DNA of 64,000 nt, from positions 62,001 to 126,000 of the forward strand of contig NZ_MACH01000116.1 of assembly GCF_001884065.1 (NCBI RefSeq). The letters run 5' to 3'. Positions 35,100 through 45,038 of this stretch are shown in pieces (the first letter of the stretch is position 1; the number at the start of each line of letters is the position of its first letter). The notes beneath the pieces were generated by a model. That model worked only from the letters and a program-made list of their open reading frames with translations, searched no databases and had not been told where the DNA came from. The stretch comes from Bacillus proteolyticus (lineage in GTDB: Bacteria > Bacillota > Bacilli > Bacillales > Bacillaceae_G). A program made the translations under genes and the position numbers.

Positions 35100-37238
35100 T
35101 TATTGCTGCTCTTGCTTGTTTTCTTCTTTAGCAGCTTCTTTTTCTTGCTCTTCTTTTAGCAATACTTTTCTAGATAGATTTACGCGACCTTGCTTGTCAA
35201 TCTCGATAACTTTAACTGTAATTACATCACCGATTTTCACAACGTCTTCTACTTTACCTACACGTTCAAGTGCAAGTTCAGAAATGTGAACTAATCCATC
35301 TTTCCCACTGAATAATTCAACGAAAGCACCGAATTTCTCAACACGTTTTACTTTTCCTTCGTAGATTTCATCTACTTGTACTTCGCGAACGATATCTTCG
35401 ATAATTTTCTTAGCTTTGTCATTCATTTCTTGATTTATTGATGAAATAAATACCGTACCATCTTGCTCGATATCAATTTTAACACCAGTTTCTTCAATAA
35501 TTTTATTAATTTGTTTACCGCTTGGTCCAATAACGTCACGGATTTTATCTGGGTTAATTGTCATTGTAATAATCTTTGGAGCGTAAGCTGATAATTCAGT
35601 ACGTGGCTCTGCAATAACAGATAACATATGATTTAGAATGTGCACACGACCAATTTTCGCTTGTTGTAATGCCTCTTCTAAAATTTCACGAGATAGACCA
35701 TCGATTTTAATGTCCATTTGCAGTGCAGTTACACCTTTTGCTGTACCGGCTACTTTAAAGTCCATATCACCTAAATGATCTTCCATACCTTGAATATCAG
35801 ATAAAATTGTGTAATGCTCACCAGATTTAACTAGACCCATTGCAATACCTGCAACTGGAGCTTTAAGTGGAACACCAGCATCCATCATCGCTAAAGTACT
35901 ACCACAAATACTTGCTTGTGAAGTAGAACCGTTTGACTCTAAAACTTCAGATACAAGACGTACTGTATATGGGAAATCTTTTTCAGATGGAATTACAGGC
36001 TCAAGAGCACGTTCTCCTAATGCACCGTGACCAATTTCACGACGACCTGGTCCACGCATCGGTCTTGTTTCACCAACACTAAATGATGGGAAATTATAAT
36101 GATGCATGAAGCGTTTTGACTCTTCTACACCAAGACCATCTAAAATTTGCACATCGCCTAATGCGCCTAATGTACAAATACTTAACGCTTGTGTTTGTCC
36201 ACGTGTGAATAAACCAGAACCGTGTGTACGCGATAAAATACCAACCTCTGATGCTAAAGGACGAATTTCGTCACCTTTACGACCATCTGGGCGGATTTTT
36301 TCAACTGTAATAAGACGACGTACTTCTTCTTTTACAATTTTATATAAAATTTCACTTACTTGTCCTAATGTATCAGCGTCAACTTCCTGAACTTCGTAAT
36401 GCTCAATTACACGCTTTTTCACTTCATTAATTGCATCTTCACGTGCATGTTTTTCGTGCACTTGAATTGCAGAATGCATATCCTTCTCAGCCATTTCACG
36501 TACAGCTTGATTAAGATCAGCATCTACTTCATAAAGTTTCACTGCTGTTTTCTCTTTACCAACAGCTTGTACAATCTCTTCTTGGAATGCAATTAGACGT
36601 TTAATTTCGTCATGACCAAACATAATTGCCTCTAACATTGTTTCTTCAGGCACTTGATCTGCTCCTGCTTCAACCATGTTAATTGCATCTTTCGTACCAG
36701 CTACAACAAGGTGAATATCACTTTGTTCTTGCTGTTCTACTGTTGGATTAATAACGAACTCGCCATTAATACGACCTACTGTCGCACCTGCGATTGGACC
36801 TTCAAATGGAATATCTGAAATAGATAATGCTAATGAAGAACCAAGCATAGCTGCCATCTCAGAAGAACAGTCTTGATCAACACTCATTACGATGCTGACA
36901 ACTTGTACTTCATTACGGAAACCATCTGCGAAAAGCGGACGGATTGGGCGGTCAATTAAACGACTTGCTAAAATTGCTTTTTCACTTGGACGGCCTTCAC
37001 GCTTAATAAAACCGCCTGGGATTTTTCCAACTGCATATAAACGCTCTTCATAGTTTACTGTAAGTGGGAAGAAATCTACATTTTTTGGCTCTTTTGATGC
37101 AGTTGCTGTAGATAGAACTGCTGTGTCGCCATATCTTACTAATACTGCTCCGTTCGCTTGTTTTGCAAGCTGACTTGTTTCAATTGTTAGCTGACGACCA
37201 GCTAAATCTATCGAGAAGACTTGCTTTTCCTGACTCAT
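35100..37238 (-). CDS. pnp: polynucleotide phosphorylase
   Basis: 3'-5' phosphorolytic exoribonuclease. 712 residues with two RNase PH domains (first ~1-230, second ~315-540), an alpha-helical linker between them, then a KH domain ([18 protein letters not shown]) and a C-terminal S1 domain ([18 protein letters not shown]), ending in an acidic Glu/Gln tail. Catalytic-site segments such as FTRGQTQAL and [18 protein letters not shown] are present. ATG 37238 follows GAGAGGGG. rpsO precedes it with a terminator between; a good promoter for pnp could not be read in that gap. Confidence 0.96.
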   Translation of the reverse strand: MSQEKQVFSIDLAGRQLTIETSQLAKQANGAVLVRYGDTAVLSTATASKEPKNVDFFPLTVNYEERLYAVGKIPGGFIKREGRPSEKAILASRLIDRPIRPLFADGFRNEVQVVSIVMSVDQDCSSEMAAMLGSSLALSISDIPFEGPIAGATVGRINGEFVINPTVEQQEQSDIHLVVAGTKDAINMVEAGADQVPEETMLEAIMFGHDEIKRLIAFQEEIVQAVGKEKTAVKLYEVDADLNQAVREMAEKDMHSAIQVHEKHAREDAINEVKKRVIEHYEVQEVDADTLGQVSEILYKIVKEEVRRLITVEKIRPDGRKGDEIRPLASEVGILSRTHGSGLFTRGQTQALSICTLGALGDVQILDGLGVEESKRFMHHYNFPSFSVGETRPMRGPGRREIGHGALGERALEPVIPSEKDFPYTVRLVSEVLESNGSTSQASICGSTLAMMDAGVPLKAPVAGIAMGLVKSGEHYTILSDIQGMEDHLGDMDFKVAGTAKGVTALQMDIKIDGLSREILEEALQQAKIGRVHILNHMLSVIAEPRTELSAYAPKIITMTINPDKIRDVIGPSGKQINKIIEETGVKIDIEQDGTVFISSINQEMNDKAKKIIEDIVREVQVDEIYEGKVKRVEKFGAFVELFSGKDGLVHISELALERVGKVEDVVKIGDVITVKVIEIDKQGRVNLSRKVLLKEEQEKEAAKEENKQEQQ

Positions 37239-37367
37239 TTAAGTACCCCTCTCAATTTAAAATATTCAATTCTTCTATGTAAATGGATAGTATATCACAA
37301 TATTCTTTCCTCTAGTATTGCCGAAAATTTAATAAGCTATAAAGAGTAGAAGATATATTTTTACCTA

Positions 37368-37393
37368 ACAAAAAAGCGGGAATATTCCCGCTT
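37368..37393 (-). terminator. intrinsic terminator after rpsO
   Basis: Perfect 18-base palindrome AGCGGGAATATTCCCGCT (37375-37392) followed by TTTTTT on the minus strand. Confidence 0.88.
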
Positions 37394-37399
37394 CTCTGA

Positions 37400-37669
37400 C
37401 TATCGACGTAAGCCAAGCTTTGTGATTAATTCACGGTAACGTGTGATATCGCTATTACGAAGGTAAGTAAGTAAGTTACGACGTTTACCAACCATCTTTA
37501 ATAGACCACGACGTGAATGATGATCCTTCTTGTGAGTACGTAAGTGCTCGTTTAGAGTGTTAATTTGCTCCGTTAGGACAGCAATTTGAACCTCTGGAGA
37601 ACCAGTATCAGTCTCATGAGTTCTAAATTGTGCAATGATTTCATTTTTACGCTCTTGTGTTAAAGCCAT
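37400..37669 (-). CDS. rpsO: 30S ribosomal protein S15
   Basis: Ribosomal protein S15, 89 residues, binds the 16S central domain. The family motifs [12 protein letters not shown] and [20 protein letters not shown] are intact. ATG 37669 follows TAGGAGGTGAAATAGG. Its promoter appears to lie in the end of ribF, leaving a leader that could serve as an S15 autoregulatory site. Confidence 0.97.
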
Positions 37670-37762
37670 CCTATTTCACCTCCTAATAATTAAACCCCCA
37701 ATTACCTAGCAAGCGTCGGTGAGTCGCAATGCCAAGCAATGGTTGTCATAAAGTACATAACA
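37670..37762 (-). promoter_or_regulatory. possible S15 autoregulatory leader
   Basis: About 90 bases between the predicted transcript start and rpsO. On the minus strand GCG/CGC closes a small loop, and TAATT/AATTA forms a second hairpin just before AGGAGG. S15 of Bacillaceae is known to repress its own message through a leader structure. The assignment here is inference from position and foldability. Confidence 0.4.
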
Positions 37763-37763
37763 T

Positions 37764-37792
37764 AGAATACTACTTTTCATTTGAAAAAGCAA
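37764..37792 (-). promoter_or_regulatory. possible rpsO promoter inside the end of ribF
   Basis: On the minus strand, TTGCTT (37787-37792) and TATTCT (37764-37769) are 17 bases apart, overlapping the last ribF codons. Confidence 0.5.
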
Positions 37793-38741
37793 GTATATTC
37801 TTTGCGCTTGAAAAATATTCTTGGGCGATTTTCTTATCTTTCGCGATTTGTGCAACTAACTCATCAATACCATTAAACTTTTTTTCTTCTCTTATACGTA
37901 TATGCCACTCCACCGTGACACTTTGATCGTATATATCTTTATTAAATTCAAATAGATGTACTTCAATAGATAATTGGCGCTCATTCTCTTTAAAAGTTGG
38001 TTTATATCCAATATTACATACGCCATCGTGCCATTCATCGTGAACTTTCAATCTCACTGCATATACACCTATTGGCGGAAGTAGATATTCATCACTTAAA
38101 CCTACATTTGCAGTTGGAAAGCCAATTTGGCGTCCACGCTTGTCGCCGTGCACAACTGTTCCTTCTACCGTATAAGCTCTCCCTAAAATAGATGGAATCT
38201 GCTCCATTTCTCCATTTCGAATTAACTTTCGTAATGAAGTAGAACTTACTTTTTCTTCTTGATATTCAACTTTTTCGATCACGGTCTGTGTAAACTCCCC
38301 TCTTGCATGAAATGGTAAAGTCTCCATCTTCCCTTTTCCTAAACGTCCATATGAATAATCAAAGCCTGCTACTACATGCTTTACGTTTAAATCAATAATA
38401 TAATCATCTACAAATTGTTGTGGTAATAATCCTGCAAATGATTCATCAAATTTAATAACATATAATATATCGATTCCTAAACTTTCGACTATTTTTTCTT
38501 TATCACGCATTGGTGTAATATACTCCACATGCGCTTCCTTTTTTCCTAAAACAACAGATGGATGAGGATAAAATGTCATAACTGCACTTTTATATCCCCG
38601 TTCATCCGCTATTTGCTTCGCAGTTCGAATCACACATTGATGTCCTAAATGAATGCCATCAAAAAATCCTAATGCCATTACAGTAGGTGGTAATTCTAAT
38701 TTATTTTGTTCATGTGGATGAGTTAAATGAATAAGTTTCAC
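37770..38741 (-). CDS. ribF: bifunctional riboflavin kinase/FAD synthetase
   Basis: Makes FMN from riboflavin, then FAD. 323 residues: an N-terminal nucleotidyltransferase domain (GFFDGIHLGHQ near residues 25-35; FYPHPSVVLG; SSTSLRKLI) and a C-terminal flavokinase domain (GDKRGRQIGFPTANV; GVCNIGYKPTF). The start is GTG at 38741, behind AAAGGTG; a GTG four codons earlier overlaps that ribosome site. It ends the nusA-type operon after truB, the usual Bacillus order. Confidence 0.95.
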   Translation of the reverse strand: MKLIHLTHPHEQNKLELPPTVMALGFFDGIHLGHQCVIRTAKQIADERGYKSAVMTFYPHPSVVLGKKEAHVEYITPMRDKEKIVESLGIDILYVIKFDESFAGLLPQQFVDDYIIDLNVKHVVAGFDYSYGRLGKGKMETLPFHARGEFTQTVIEKVEYQEEKVSSTSLRKLIRNGEMEQIPSILGRAYTVEGTVVHGDKRGRQIGFPTANVGLSDEYLLPPIGVYAVRLKVHDEWHDGVCNIGYKPTFKENERQLSIEVHLFEFNKDIYDQSVTVEWHIRIREEKKFNGIDELVAQIAKDKKIAQEYFSSAKNILAFSNEK

Positions 38742-38784
38742 GCTTGAATTCACCTTTTTCTGTAATAATCCTTCCGATAATTCA

Positions 38785-39708
38785 TTATAGCTTTAGTTCT
38801 TGATTATTCACAAGTACTTTCATTGGCTTTAGCATACCAGGGTGTTTTGGATGATGCTCATAAATCGCCAAGCAACAATCATTTTTATCAAATACTGTAA
38901 TAAATGGTGCTGTTATTTCTAATTCATTCTTTAAGAACATACCATTTTTTATTTTTTCTGCTTGCTTTTCATCTACAACCATTTTTGGAAACTTACTTAA
39001 CGCTTCGTCGATTGAAATGAAGATAGACTCTACTGTTCCATTTTGCACGTTTTCTTCAATTTCTTCAAATGATATGCAATCTTCTAGTAAAAATTCACCA
39101 GATGCTGTTCTTACAAGATGGGACATGTGTGATGGAAAACCAAGTTTTTCACCAATCATTACCGCTAGCGTTCTTACATATGTTCCTTTACTACACGTTA
39201 CACGGAAACGGAATGAAATGTTTTCCCCTTCAAAAACTTCACGTTCATCAAGTAATACAAATTCGTGAATTGTAATTGTACGAACTGGACGTTCAACCTC
39301 TTGACCTGCTCTAGCATATTCGTATAGTTTTTTCCCGTTTACTTTTACAGCTGAAAACATCGGTGGCATTTGTTCAATTGTTCCTGTTAACTTTGCAAGA
39401 ACATTTTCTACTTCTTTTCGTGTAATAACACGATCCACATTTTTCGTTTCTACAACTTCACCCGAAGCATCTTCAGTCGTCGTAGAAAATCCTAATGTTA
39501 CTTCACCTTCATACGTTTTCGTCTCACTTGTTAAAAATTGTGCAATTTTCGTTGCTTTACCAACACAAATCGGTAATACACCCGTTACATCTGGATCTAA
39601 TGTTCCCGTATGACCAATTCGTTTCTCACGTAAAATCTTTCTTAATTTAAATACACAATCATGTGATGTCATGCCTTTTGGCTTATGTAATAATACTACG
39701 CCTTCCAT
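38785..39708 (-). CDS. truB: tRNA pseudouridine(55) synthase
   Basis: Forms pseudouridine 55 in the T loop of tRNAs. 307 residues; catalytic Asp38 lies in HTGTLDPD, with LLHKPKGMTSHD at the N-terminus and the conserved YEYARAGQEVERP region. ATG 39708 follows GAGGTGAAC. A perfect 26-base palindrome with a T run sits just upstream after rbfA, so a fraction of operon transcripts may end before truB. Confidence 0.96.
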   Translation of the reverse strand: MEGVVLLHKPKGMTSHDCVFKLRKILREKRIGHTGTLDPDVTGVLPICVGKATKIAQFLTSETKTYEGEVTLGFSTTTEDASGEVVETKNVDRVITRKEVENVLAKLTGTIEQMPPMFSAVKVNGKKLYEYARAGQEVERPVRTITIHEFVLLDEREVFEGENISFRFRVTCSKGTYVRTLAVMIGEKLGFPSHMSHLVRTASGEFLLEDCISFEEIEENVQNGTVESIFISIDEALSKFPKMVVDEKQAEKIKNGMFLKNELEITAPFITVFDKNDCCLAIYEHHPKHPGMLKPMKVLVNNQELKL

Positions 39709-39764
39709 ATATGTTCACCTCATCATAATTCTTTCATAATAAATATCCAAAACTTATTTTGCAT

Positions 39765-39796
39765 TGAAAAAATGGATAGACATATGTCTATCCATT
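39765..39796 (-). terminator. terminator-like palindrome between rbfA and truB
   Basis: 26-base perfect palindrome (39771-39796; arms AATGGATAGACAT and complement) followed by TTTTTTC on the minus strand. It overlaps the rbfA stop codon and lies inside the nusA-type operon. Confidence 0.8.
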
Positions 39797-40151
39797 ATTC
39801 TTCACGTTTACCTTCTTTATTAATTTCATGTAAAAGTGTATCAATTCGATGACCATATCCGATAGACTCATCAAATTCAAAGGAAATTTCCGGTGTTTTA
39901 CGAAGACGAATACGTTGGCCAATTTCTGAACGAATGAAGCCTTTTGCCTTCGCTAAACCTTTTAATGTACTTTCTTTCTGTTCTTCATCACCTAAAACAG
40001 AAATATATACTGTAGCAATTTGTAAATCTCCACTCACTTGTACATCTGTTACTGTAACAAATCCGACACGTGGATCTTTAATTTTACGACTGATTATGTC
40101 GCCTAATTCTTTTTTCATTTGCTCGCCTACACGGTTTGCACGTAATTTCAT
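39795..40151 (-). CDS. rbfA: ribosome-binding factor A
   Basis: Cold-shock 30S maturation factor with a KH-like fold, 118 residues ([31 protein letters not shown]). ATG 40151 follows AGGTGAAGAG. It is 15 bases after ylxP in the nusA-infB operon. Confidence 0.95.
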   Translation of the reverse strand: MKLRANRVGEQMKKELGDIISRKIKDPRVGFVTVTDVQVSGDLQIATVYISVLGDEEQKESTLKGLAKAKGFIRSEIGQRIRLRKTPEISFEFDESIGYGHRIDTLLHEINKEGKREE

Positions 40152-40166
40152 AACTCTTCACCTCAT

Positions 40167-40448
40167 TCAGTACCATTCCAATTGTGTTATCGTACGTTCA
40201 ATTTCAGGAAATGAATCGATGTACTCAAGTACACGATTCATTTCTTTTTCACAGATAACACGATTTGAGGATACGGAAACAATTGCAATTTCTGTACGTT
40301 GCCATACATCTTGATGCCCTACTTCTGAAACAGCTACGTTATAACGCTGCTTCACACGAGTTAGCACCCTTTGTAAAATTGCTCGTTTCTCTTTTAAAGA
40401 ATGCACATCGTAAATCATACACTCGAATGAGAGTGAAGCGATAATCAT
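40167..40448 (-). CDS. ylxP: YlxP family protein (DUF503)
   Basis: Small protein of 93 residues, DUF503 family, often found between infB and rbfA ([22 protein letters not shown] at the start). It is thought to aid ribosome assembly, but the function is unproven. The start overlaps the infB stop by four bases, indicating coupled translation. Confidence 0.9.
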   Translation of the reverse strand: MIIASLSFECMIYDVHSLKEKRAILQRVLTRVKQRYNVAVSEVGHQDVWQRTEIAIVSVSSNRVICEKEMNRVLEYIDSFPEIERTITQLEWY

Positions 40449-42511
40449 CGCTTCACTTCTTCCATAATGTACGCTTCAATGATGTCCCCTTCTTTAAGAT
40501 CATTATATCTCTCAATTGTAATACCACACTCATAGTTTTGTGCAACTTCTTTTACGTCGTCTTTGAAACGTTTTAACGTATCAAGTTGTCCTTCGAAGAC
40601 TACTACGCCATCACGGATAATACGAACGCCACTATCACGTGTAATTTTACCGTCGATTACGTAACAACCTGCGATTGTTCCAACTTTTGTTACTTTGAAC
40701 GTTTGACGTACTTCCGCTTGACCGATTACTTTTTCTTCGAATTCTGGATCCAGCATACCTTGCATTGCTGATTCGATTTCTTCGATTACTTTATAGATAA
40801 TACGGTGTAAACGAACATCAACGTTCTCTAATTCAGCTGTACGCTTCGCATTCACATCAGGGCGTACGTTAAATCCAATTATAATTGCATTAGATGCAGA
40901 AGCTAAAATAACATCAGATTCTGTAATCGCACCTACGCCTGTATGGATAATTTTCACTTTTACGCCTTCAACATCAATTTTACGAAGTGATGCTGCCATT
41001 GCTTCTACAGAACCTTGTACGTCTGCTTTCACAATTAAGTTAATTTCTTTTACATCGCCCTCTTGGATTTGTTGGAATAAATCTTCAAGGCTTAATTTAG
41101 ATTTCTCACCACGTTGAGCAAGTAACGCTTCTTGTGCACGTGATTCACCGATTTGACGAGCTTTTTTCTCATCAGCGAATGCCATGAAACGATCTCCCGC
41201 TTGTGGTACTTCATTTAAACCTGTAATTTCAACAGGAGTTGATGGACCAGCAACTTTTACACGACGACCAATATCACTTACCATCGCACGAACACGACCG
41301 AATGATGTTCCAACAACAATTGGATCTCCAACTCGAAGTGTACCGTTTTGAACAAGTAATGTCGCGATAGTTCCTTTACCTTTATCAAGCTGCGCTTCAA
41401 TTACAGTACCAGTTGCATAGCGATTTGGATTTGCTTTATATTCTTCTACTTCACTCACAAGAAGAATCATTTCTAGCAAGTTGTCAATTCCCTCGCCTTG
41501 AATTGCAGAAATTGGTACGAAAATTGTGTCTCCGCCCCAAGCTTCTGGAACTAATTCATATTCTGTTAATTCTTGCATTACACGATCAGGATTTGCCGCT
41601 GGTTTATCCATTTTATTCACTGCAACAATAATTGGTACTCCAGCTGCTTTCGCATGGCTAATTGCTTCAACTGTTTGTGGCATAACACCGTCATCAGCTG
41701 CAACAACAAGAATTGTAATATCCGTTACTTGCGCACCACGAGCACGCATCGTTGTAAATGCTGCGTGACCAGGCGTATCTAAGAATGTAATTTTTTTATC
41801 ATTTACATCAACTTGGTATGCACCGATATGCTGAGTAATTCCACCAGCTTCGCCAGCAGTTACTTTTGAATTACGGATAGAGTCAAGCAATGTTGTTTTA
41901 CCATGGTCAACGTGTCCCATAATTGTAACAACAGCTGGACGCTCTTTTAAGTTTTCTTCATCATCTTGCTCATCGATGAATGTTTCAAATTCAGTTTCAC
42001 TTACAACTACTTCTTCTTCTACTTCAATACCGTAATCAGTAGCAATTAACTCAATTGTATCTTTATCTAAATCTTGGTTAATTGTTGCCATAATTCCTAT
42101 CATGAAGAGCTTTTTAATAATTTCAGATGGCTCTTTGCTTAACTTTTTAGCAAGTTCACCTACTGTAAGGCTTCCAGAGAAAGTAATTTTATCTGGTGTT
42201 TCTACTATTTGTGTTTGTTGTCTTCCAGCAAAGTTTTCTTGACGTTTGTCTTCATTTCCTTTGCCTTTTTTCTTCTTCTTATTGCTGTTCTTTTTACTGC
42301 GAACAACTTTCTCTTCTACTTCAAACTCATCTGCAACAGAAGGTTTTTCTGCCCCAGTGTTATATTGATTATCTAATTTGTTTACTACTTCGTCTTCTAA
42401 CATTGTCATATGATTCGAAACCTCGATATTCATCTCTTTTAGTTTTGTCATAAGATCTTTACTTGAGATATTATTTTTTTTTGCATATTCATGTACTCGG
42501 ATTTTACTCAT
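40445..42511 (-). CDS. infB: translation initiation factor IF-2
   Basis: GTPase that brings fMet-tRNA to the 30S subunit. 688 residues: an N-terminal IF2N domain and a Lys-rich basic linker (about 55-95), then the G domain ([25 protein letters not shown]) and C-terminal domains 2-4. The start is MSKIRVHEY at 42511 behind GGGGGTGAAGG; an upstream in-frame ATG adds 20 residues overlapping ylxQ. ylxQ ends four bases before it and ylxP overlaps its end. Confidence 0.96.
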   Translation of the reverse strand: MSKIRVHEYAKKNNISSKDLMTKLKEMNIEVSNHMTMLEDEVVNKLDNQYNTGAEKPSVADEFEVEEKVVRSKKNSNKKKKKGKGNEDKRQENFAGRQQTQIVETPDKITFSGSLTVGELAKKLSKEPSEIIKKLFMIGIMATINQDLDKDTIELIATDYGIEVEEEVVVSETEFETFIDEQDDEENLKERPAVVTIMGHVDHGKTTLLDSIRNSKVTAGEAGGITQHIGAYQVDVNDKKITFLDTPGHAAFTTMRARGAQVTDITILVVAADDGVMPQTVEAISHAKAAGVPIIVAVNKMDKPAANPDRVMQELTEYELVPEAWGGDTIFVPISAIQGEGIDNLLEMILLVSEVEEYKANPNRYATGTVIEAQLDKGKGTIATLLVQNGTLRVGDPIVVGTSFGRVRAMVSDIGRRVKVAGPSTPVEITGLNEVPQAGDRFMAFADEKKARQIGESRAQEALLAQRGEKSKLSLEDLFQQIQEGDVKEINLIVKADVQGSVEAMAASLRKIDVEGVKVKIIHTGVGAITESDVILASASNAIIIGFNVRPDVNAKRTAELENVDVRLHRIIYKVIEEIESAMQGMLDPEFEEKVIGQAEVRQTFKVTKVGTIAGCYVIDGKITRDSGVRIIRDGVVVFEGQLDTLKRFKDDVKEVAQNYECGITIERYNDLKEGDIIEAYIMEEVKR

Positions 42512-42515
42512 ACCT

Positions 42516-42827
42516 TCACCCCCGGTAATTTGTATCGAGCATGCTACGTAGCTTTTTCGCAAAGCCTTCATCTAATACAGCTACAACGACTCGCTCGTCT
42601 CTCCCAATCGCATGCCCTAATTGTTGTCGGTTTTCGACTTTTCTCATTGGTATGTTGTAGTACGTGGTTTTATCAATGATACGTTTTGTAGTGTTCGCTG
42701 ACGCATCTTCAGAAAGCAATACAAGCTTTGCTTTGCCACTTCGTACTTCTTTTAAAACGAGTTCTTCACCCGAAATAATTTTTCGAGCGCGGTTTGCTAG
42801 TCCTAAAAACGATTTCCAATCGGACAC
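42516..42827 (-). CDS. ylxQ: YlxQ, L7Ae-family ribosomal protein-like
   Basis: RNA-binding L7Ae/L30e-fold protein of 103 residues ([35 protein letters not shown]). Its family binds kink-turns; its own target is not established. GTG 42827 directly follows the rnpM stop with AAGGAG inside the end of rnpM, so it is translationally coupled. Confidence 0.92.
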   Translation of the reverse strand: MSDWKSFLGLANRARKIISGEELVLKEVRSGKAKLVLLSEDASANTTKRIIDKTTYYNIPMRKVENRQQLGHAIGRDERVVVAVLDEGFAKKLRSMLDTNYRG

Positions 42828-43100
42828 TTACTTCGACTCCTTCTCAACAAGCTCAAGAAGCTCTTCGTACAGAGAACTGTCGATTTTCGCTTTTAGATGA
42901 TGTTCCAAAATATTTTTCTTTTGGGCTTGAATAATGCATTCTTTATCTTTTGACAAATATGCACCTCGTCCTGATTTTTTTCCTGATAAATCAATAGACA
43001 CTTCGCCCTCTTTGGAACGAACAATGCGAACGAGCTCTCGTTTTGATTTCATCTCTTGCGTCGCAATACATTTTCGTAACGGAACTTTTCGATTGCTCAT
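42828..43100 (-). CDS. rnpM: RNase P modulator RnpM (YlxR)
   Basis: 90-residue YlxR-family RNA-binding protein (KVPLRKCIATQEMKSKREL; SGKKSGRGAYLSKDKEC). YlxR has been reported to bind RNase P RNA and modulate it, hence rnpM. The start is ATG 43100, eight bases after GAGG; ATG and GTG codons just upstream fall within the ribosome site. It lies between nusA and ylxQ. Confidence 0.92.
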   Translation of the reverse strand: MSNRKVPLRKCIATQEMKSKRELVRIVRSKEGEVSIDLSGKKSGRGAYLSKDKECIIQAQKKNILEHHLKAKIDSSLYEELLELVEKESK

Positions 43101-43111
43101 GCTCATCACCT

Positions 43112-44218
43112 CTATTCGATTTCGTCTTCAACTGAATCGAATCCGAATGCGATTACGCTATCTTCTTCTGTTACAATACCAAGTTGTTTCGCATCAGACT
43201 CACTTTTAATATCAATTTTCCAGCCTGTTAATTTAGCTGCAAGACGTGCATTTTGTCCACGCTTACCAATTGCTAATGAAAGCTGGTGGTCTGGAACAAC
43301 AACAGTTGTTGCTTTTTCTTCTTCATCTACAAGTACTTTAACAACTTGTGATGGACTTAAAGCATTTGCAACATATTCAACTGGATCATTTGACCAGCGA
43401 ACGATGTCAATTTTTTCACCTTTTAGTTCATCTACAATGCGTTGTACACGTTGTCCTTTCGGTCCTACACAAGAACCTACTGGATCAACATCGATATTCT
43501 CTGCATACACAGAAATTTTCGAACGATCGCCTGCTTCACGCGCTACAGAGCGAATTTCTACAGTTCCATCATAAATTTCTGGAACTTCCATTTCGAATAA
43601 ACGTTTTAAAAGACCAGGATGTGTACGTGATACGTAAATTTGTGGTCCTTTCGTTGTTTTTTCTACTTTTGTAATAAATACGCGAATACGATCATGTGGT
43701 TTATATTGCTCATTTGGCATTTGCTCACTTACAGGTAATAAAGCTTCTACTTTCCCTAAGCTTACATAGATGAAACGAGCATCTTGGCGCTGTACAATAC
43801 CAACCATAATGTCTTCTTCACGATCACTAAATTCTGAATAAATAACACCACGTTCCGCCTCACGAACTCGTTGTGTTACAACTTGTTTTGCAGTTTGTGC
43901 TGCAATACGACCAAAATCTTTTGGCGTTACTTCAATTTCTAGTACGTCGCCATCTTGGTAGTTTGGATTAATTTGTCTTGCCTCTTCTACAGAGATTTCA
44001 AGACGTGGATCAAACACATTATCAACAACGTCTTTACGTGCTAAAACTTGAATTGTTCCCACTTCTGGGTTAAAGCTCACACGAACGTTTTGTGCTTGGT
44101 TAAAATTGCGTTTATAAGCAGAGATTAATGCTGCTTCAATCGCATCAATAATAATATCTTTGCTAATACCTTTTTCTGACTCTAAAACGAGCAAAGCATC
44201 TAACAACTCAGTGCTCAT
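43112..44218 (-). CDS. nusA: transcription factor NusA
   Basis: Transcription pausing, termination and antitermination factor. 368 residues: N-terminal RNA-polymerase-binding domain (1-125), S1 domain (about 130-200; EDIMVGIVQRQDARFIYVSL), and two KH domains (CVGPKGQRVQRIVDEL and LAIGKRGQNARLAAKLTGW). The short C-terminus without acidic repeats is typical for Firmicutes. ATG follows GGGGGA. It is 17 bases after rimP. Confidence 0.97.
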   Translation of the reverse strand: MSTELLDALLVLESEKGISKDIIIDAIEAALISAYKRNFNQAQNVRVSFNPEVGTIQVLARKDVVDNVFDPRLEISVEEARQINPNYQDGDVLEIEVTPKDFGRIAAQTAKQVVTQRVREAERGVIYSEFSDREEDIMVGIVQRQDARFIYVSLGKVEALLPVSEQMPNEQYKPHDRIRVFITKVEKTTKGPQIYVSRTHPGLLKRLFEMEVPEIYDGTVEIRSVAREAGDRSKISVYAENIDVDPVGSCVGPKGQRVQRIVDELKGEKIDIVRWSNDPVEYVANALSPSQVVKVLVDEEEKATTVVVPDHQLSLAIGKRGQNARLAAKLTGWKIDIKSESDAKQLGIVTEEDSVIAFGFDSVEDEIE

Positions 44219-44235
44219 GTAGATCCCCCTTCTTA

Positions 44236-44706
44236 CTAAAACGTAACAGCAAGTCGCGCATTGGCAACTTTATCCATTGGAATTTGGATTTCTTTTTTAC
44301 GTGTTTTAATTGTTAATAGTAGTGTAATTGTAGTACCGTCGTAGGAAAGTAGCTTTCCTTCAAACATCTTCTCACCATCAATCGGCTCATATGTTTTAAT
44401 TGCCACTTGTTTCCCTACCGCTTGCTGGAAGTCTTTCTCTTTCTTTAATGGGCGTTCCGCTCCAGGAGATGATACATCCAAAAAGTAAAGATGAGGAATT
44501 GGATCCTCTTTATCTAAAGCTTCGCTTAAACGTTCACTTACCGCACCGCATTCTTCAATGTCGACTCCCTTTTCAGAATCGATGAATACGCGTAAGAACC
44601 AGTCTTGTCCTTCTTGCACATACTCTACATCTACAAGTTCAAGATTTAACTCTTCAACGATCGGCTGCGCAAATGCTTCTACAACTTCTGTGACTTTCTT
44701 ATCCAT
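44236..44706 (-). CDS. rimP: ribosome maturation factor RimP
   Basis: 30S maturation factor of 156 residues, first gene of the nusA operon ([26 protein letters not shown]). The start is MDKKVTEV at 44706, seven bases after AAGGAGG; an upstream ATG extension lacks a ribosome site. Confidence 0.95.
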   Translation of the reverse strand: MDKKVTEVVEAFAQPIVEELNLELVDVEYVQEGQDWFLRVFIDSEKGVDIEECGAVSERLSEALDKEDPIPHLYFLDVSSPGAERPLKKEKDFQQAVGKQVAIKTYEPIDGEKMFEGKLLSYDGTTITLLLTIKTRKKEIQIPMDKVANARLAVTF

Positions 44707-44795
44707 AAACAGCCTCCTTCCTGCCGCCATGTACCATTTACAAGAAAAGATCCCGTTCATTAAGACGGTCTATCTTATTCTTTCTCGTTAGCTAA

Positions 44796-44820
44796 CAAAA
44801 GCCCCTGCCGTTAAGCAGGG
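44796..44820 (-). terminator. terminator-like hairpin in the rimP-nusA leader
   Basis: Stem CCCTGC/GCAGGG with a six-base loop, followed by GCTTTTGTT on the minus strand, located about 90 bases before rimP. It could be an attenuator. The rest of the 332-base polC-rimP gap holds the polC terminator and AT-rich DNA without a clear promoter. Confidence 0.5.
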
Positions 44821-44929
44821 AATATCTGTCTTAGTATTACCAAATTTAAGAAGTAAAACTTGTAACAAAATATGTATATACGACAGAAATATCTTTACTA
44901 TCCCATAAATAAAATGTAGATAGTAACAC

Positions 44930-44957
44930 GAAAGAGTGGGTTTCCCCACTCTCTTTT
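44930..44957 (-). terminator. probable terminator after polC
   Basis: 8-bp stem AGAGTGGG/CCCACTCT around TTTC (44933-44952). The minus-strand T run is short (TTTC) while the plus side has CTTTTT, so it may work in both directions. Confidence 0.6.
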
Positions 44958-45038
44958 TCACAAAATATACATGACATGGTTATCTCGGTTTATAGTATAC
45001 CATAGCAAATATTGATTTGCAAAGACTTTTCCTACCTG

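Noticed and set aside
39722-39750. TTGGAT and TATGAT, 17 bases apart, as a promoter for truB.
   Set aside because: The start would fall within the truB ribosome site, leaving almost no leader. Read-through of the rbfA terminator is more likely.
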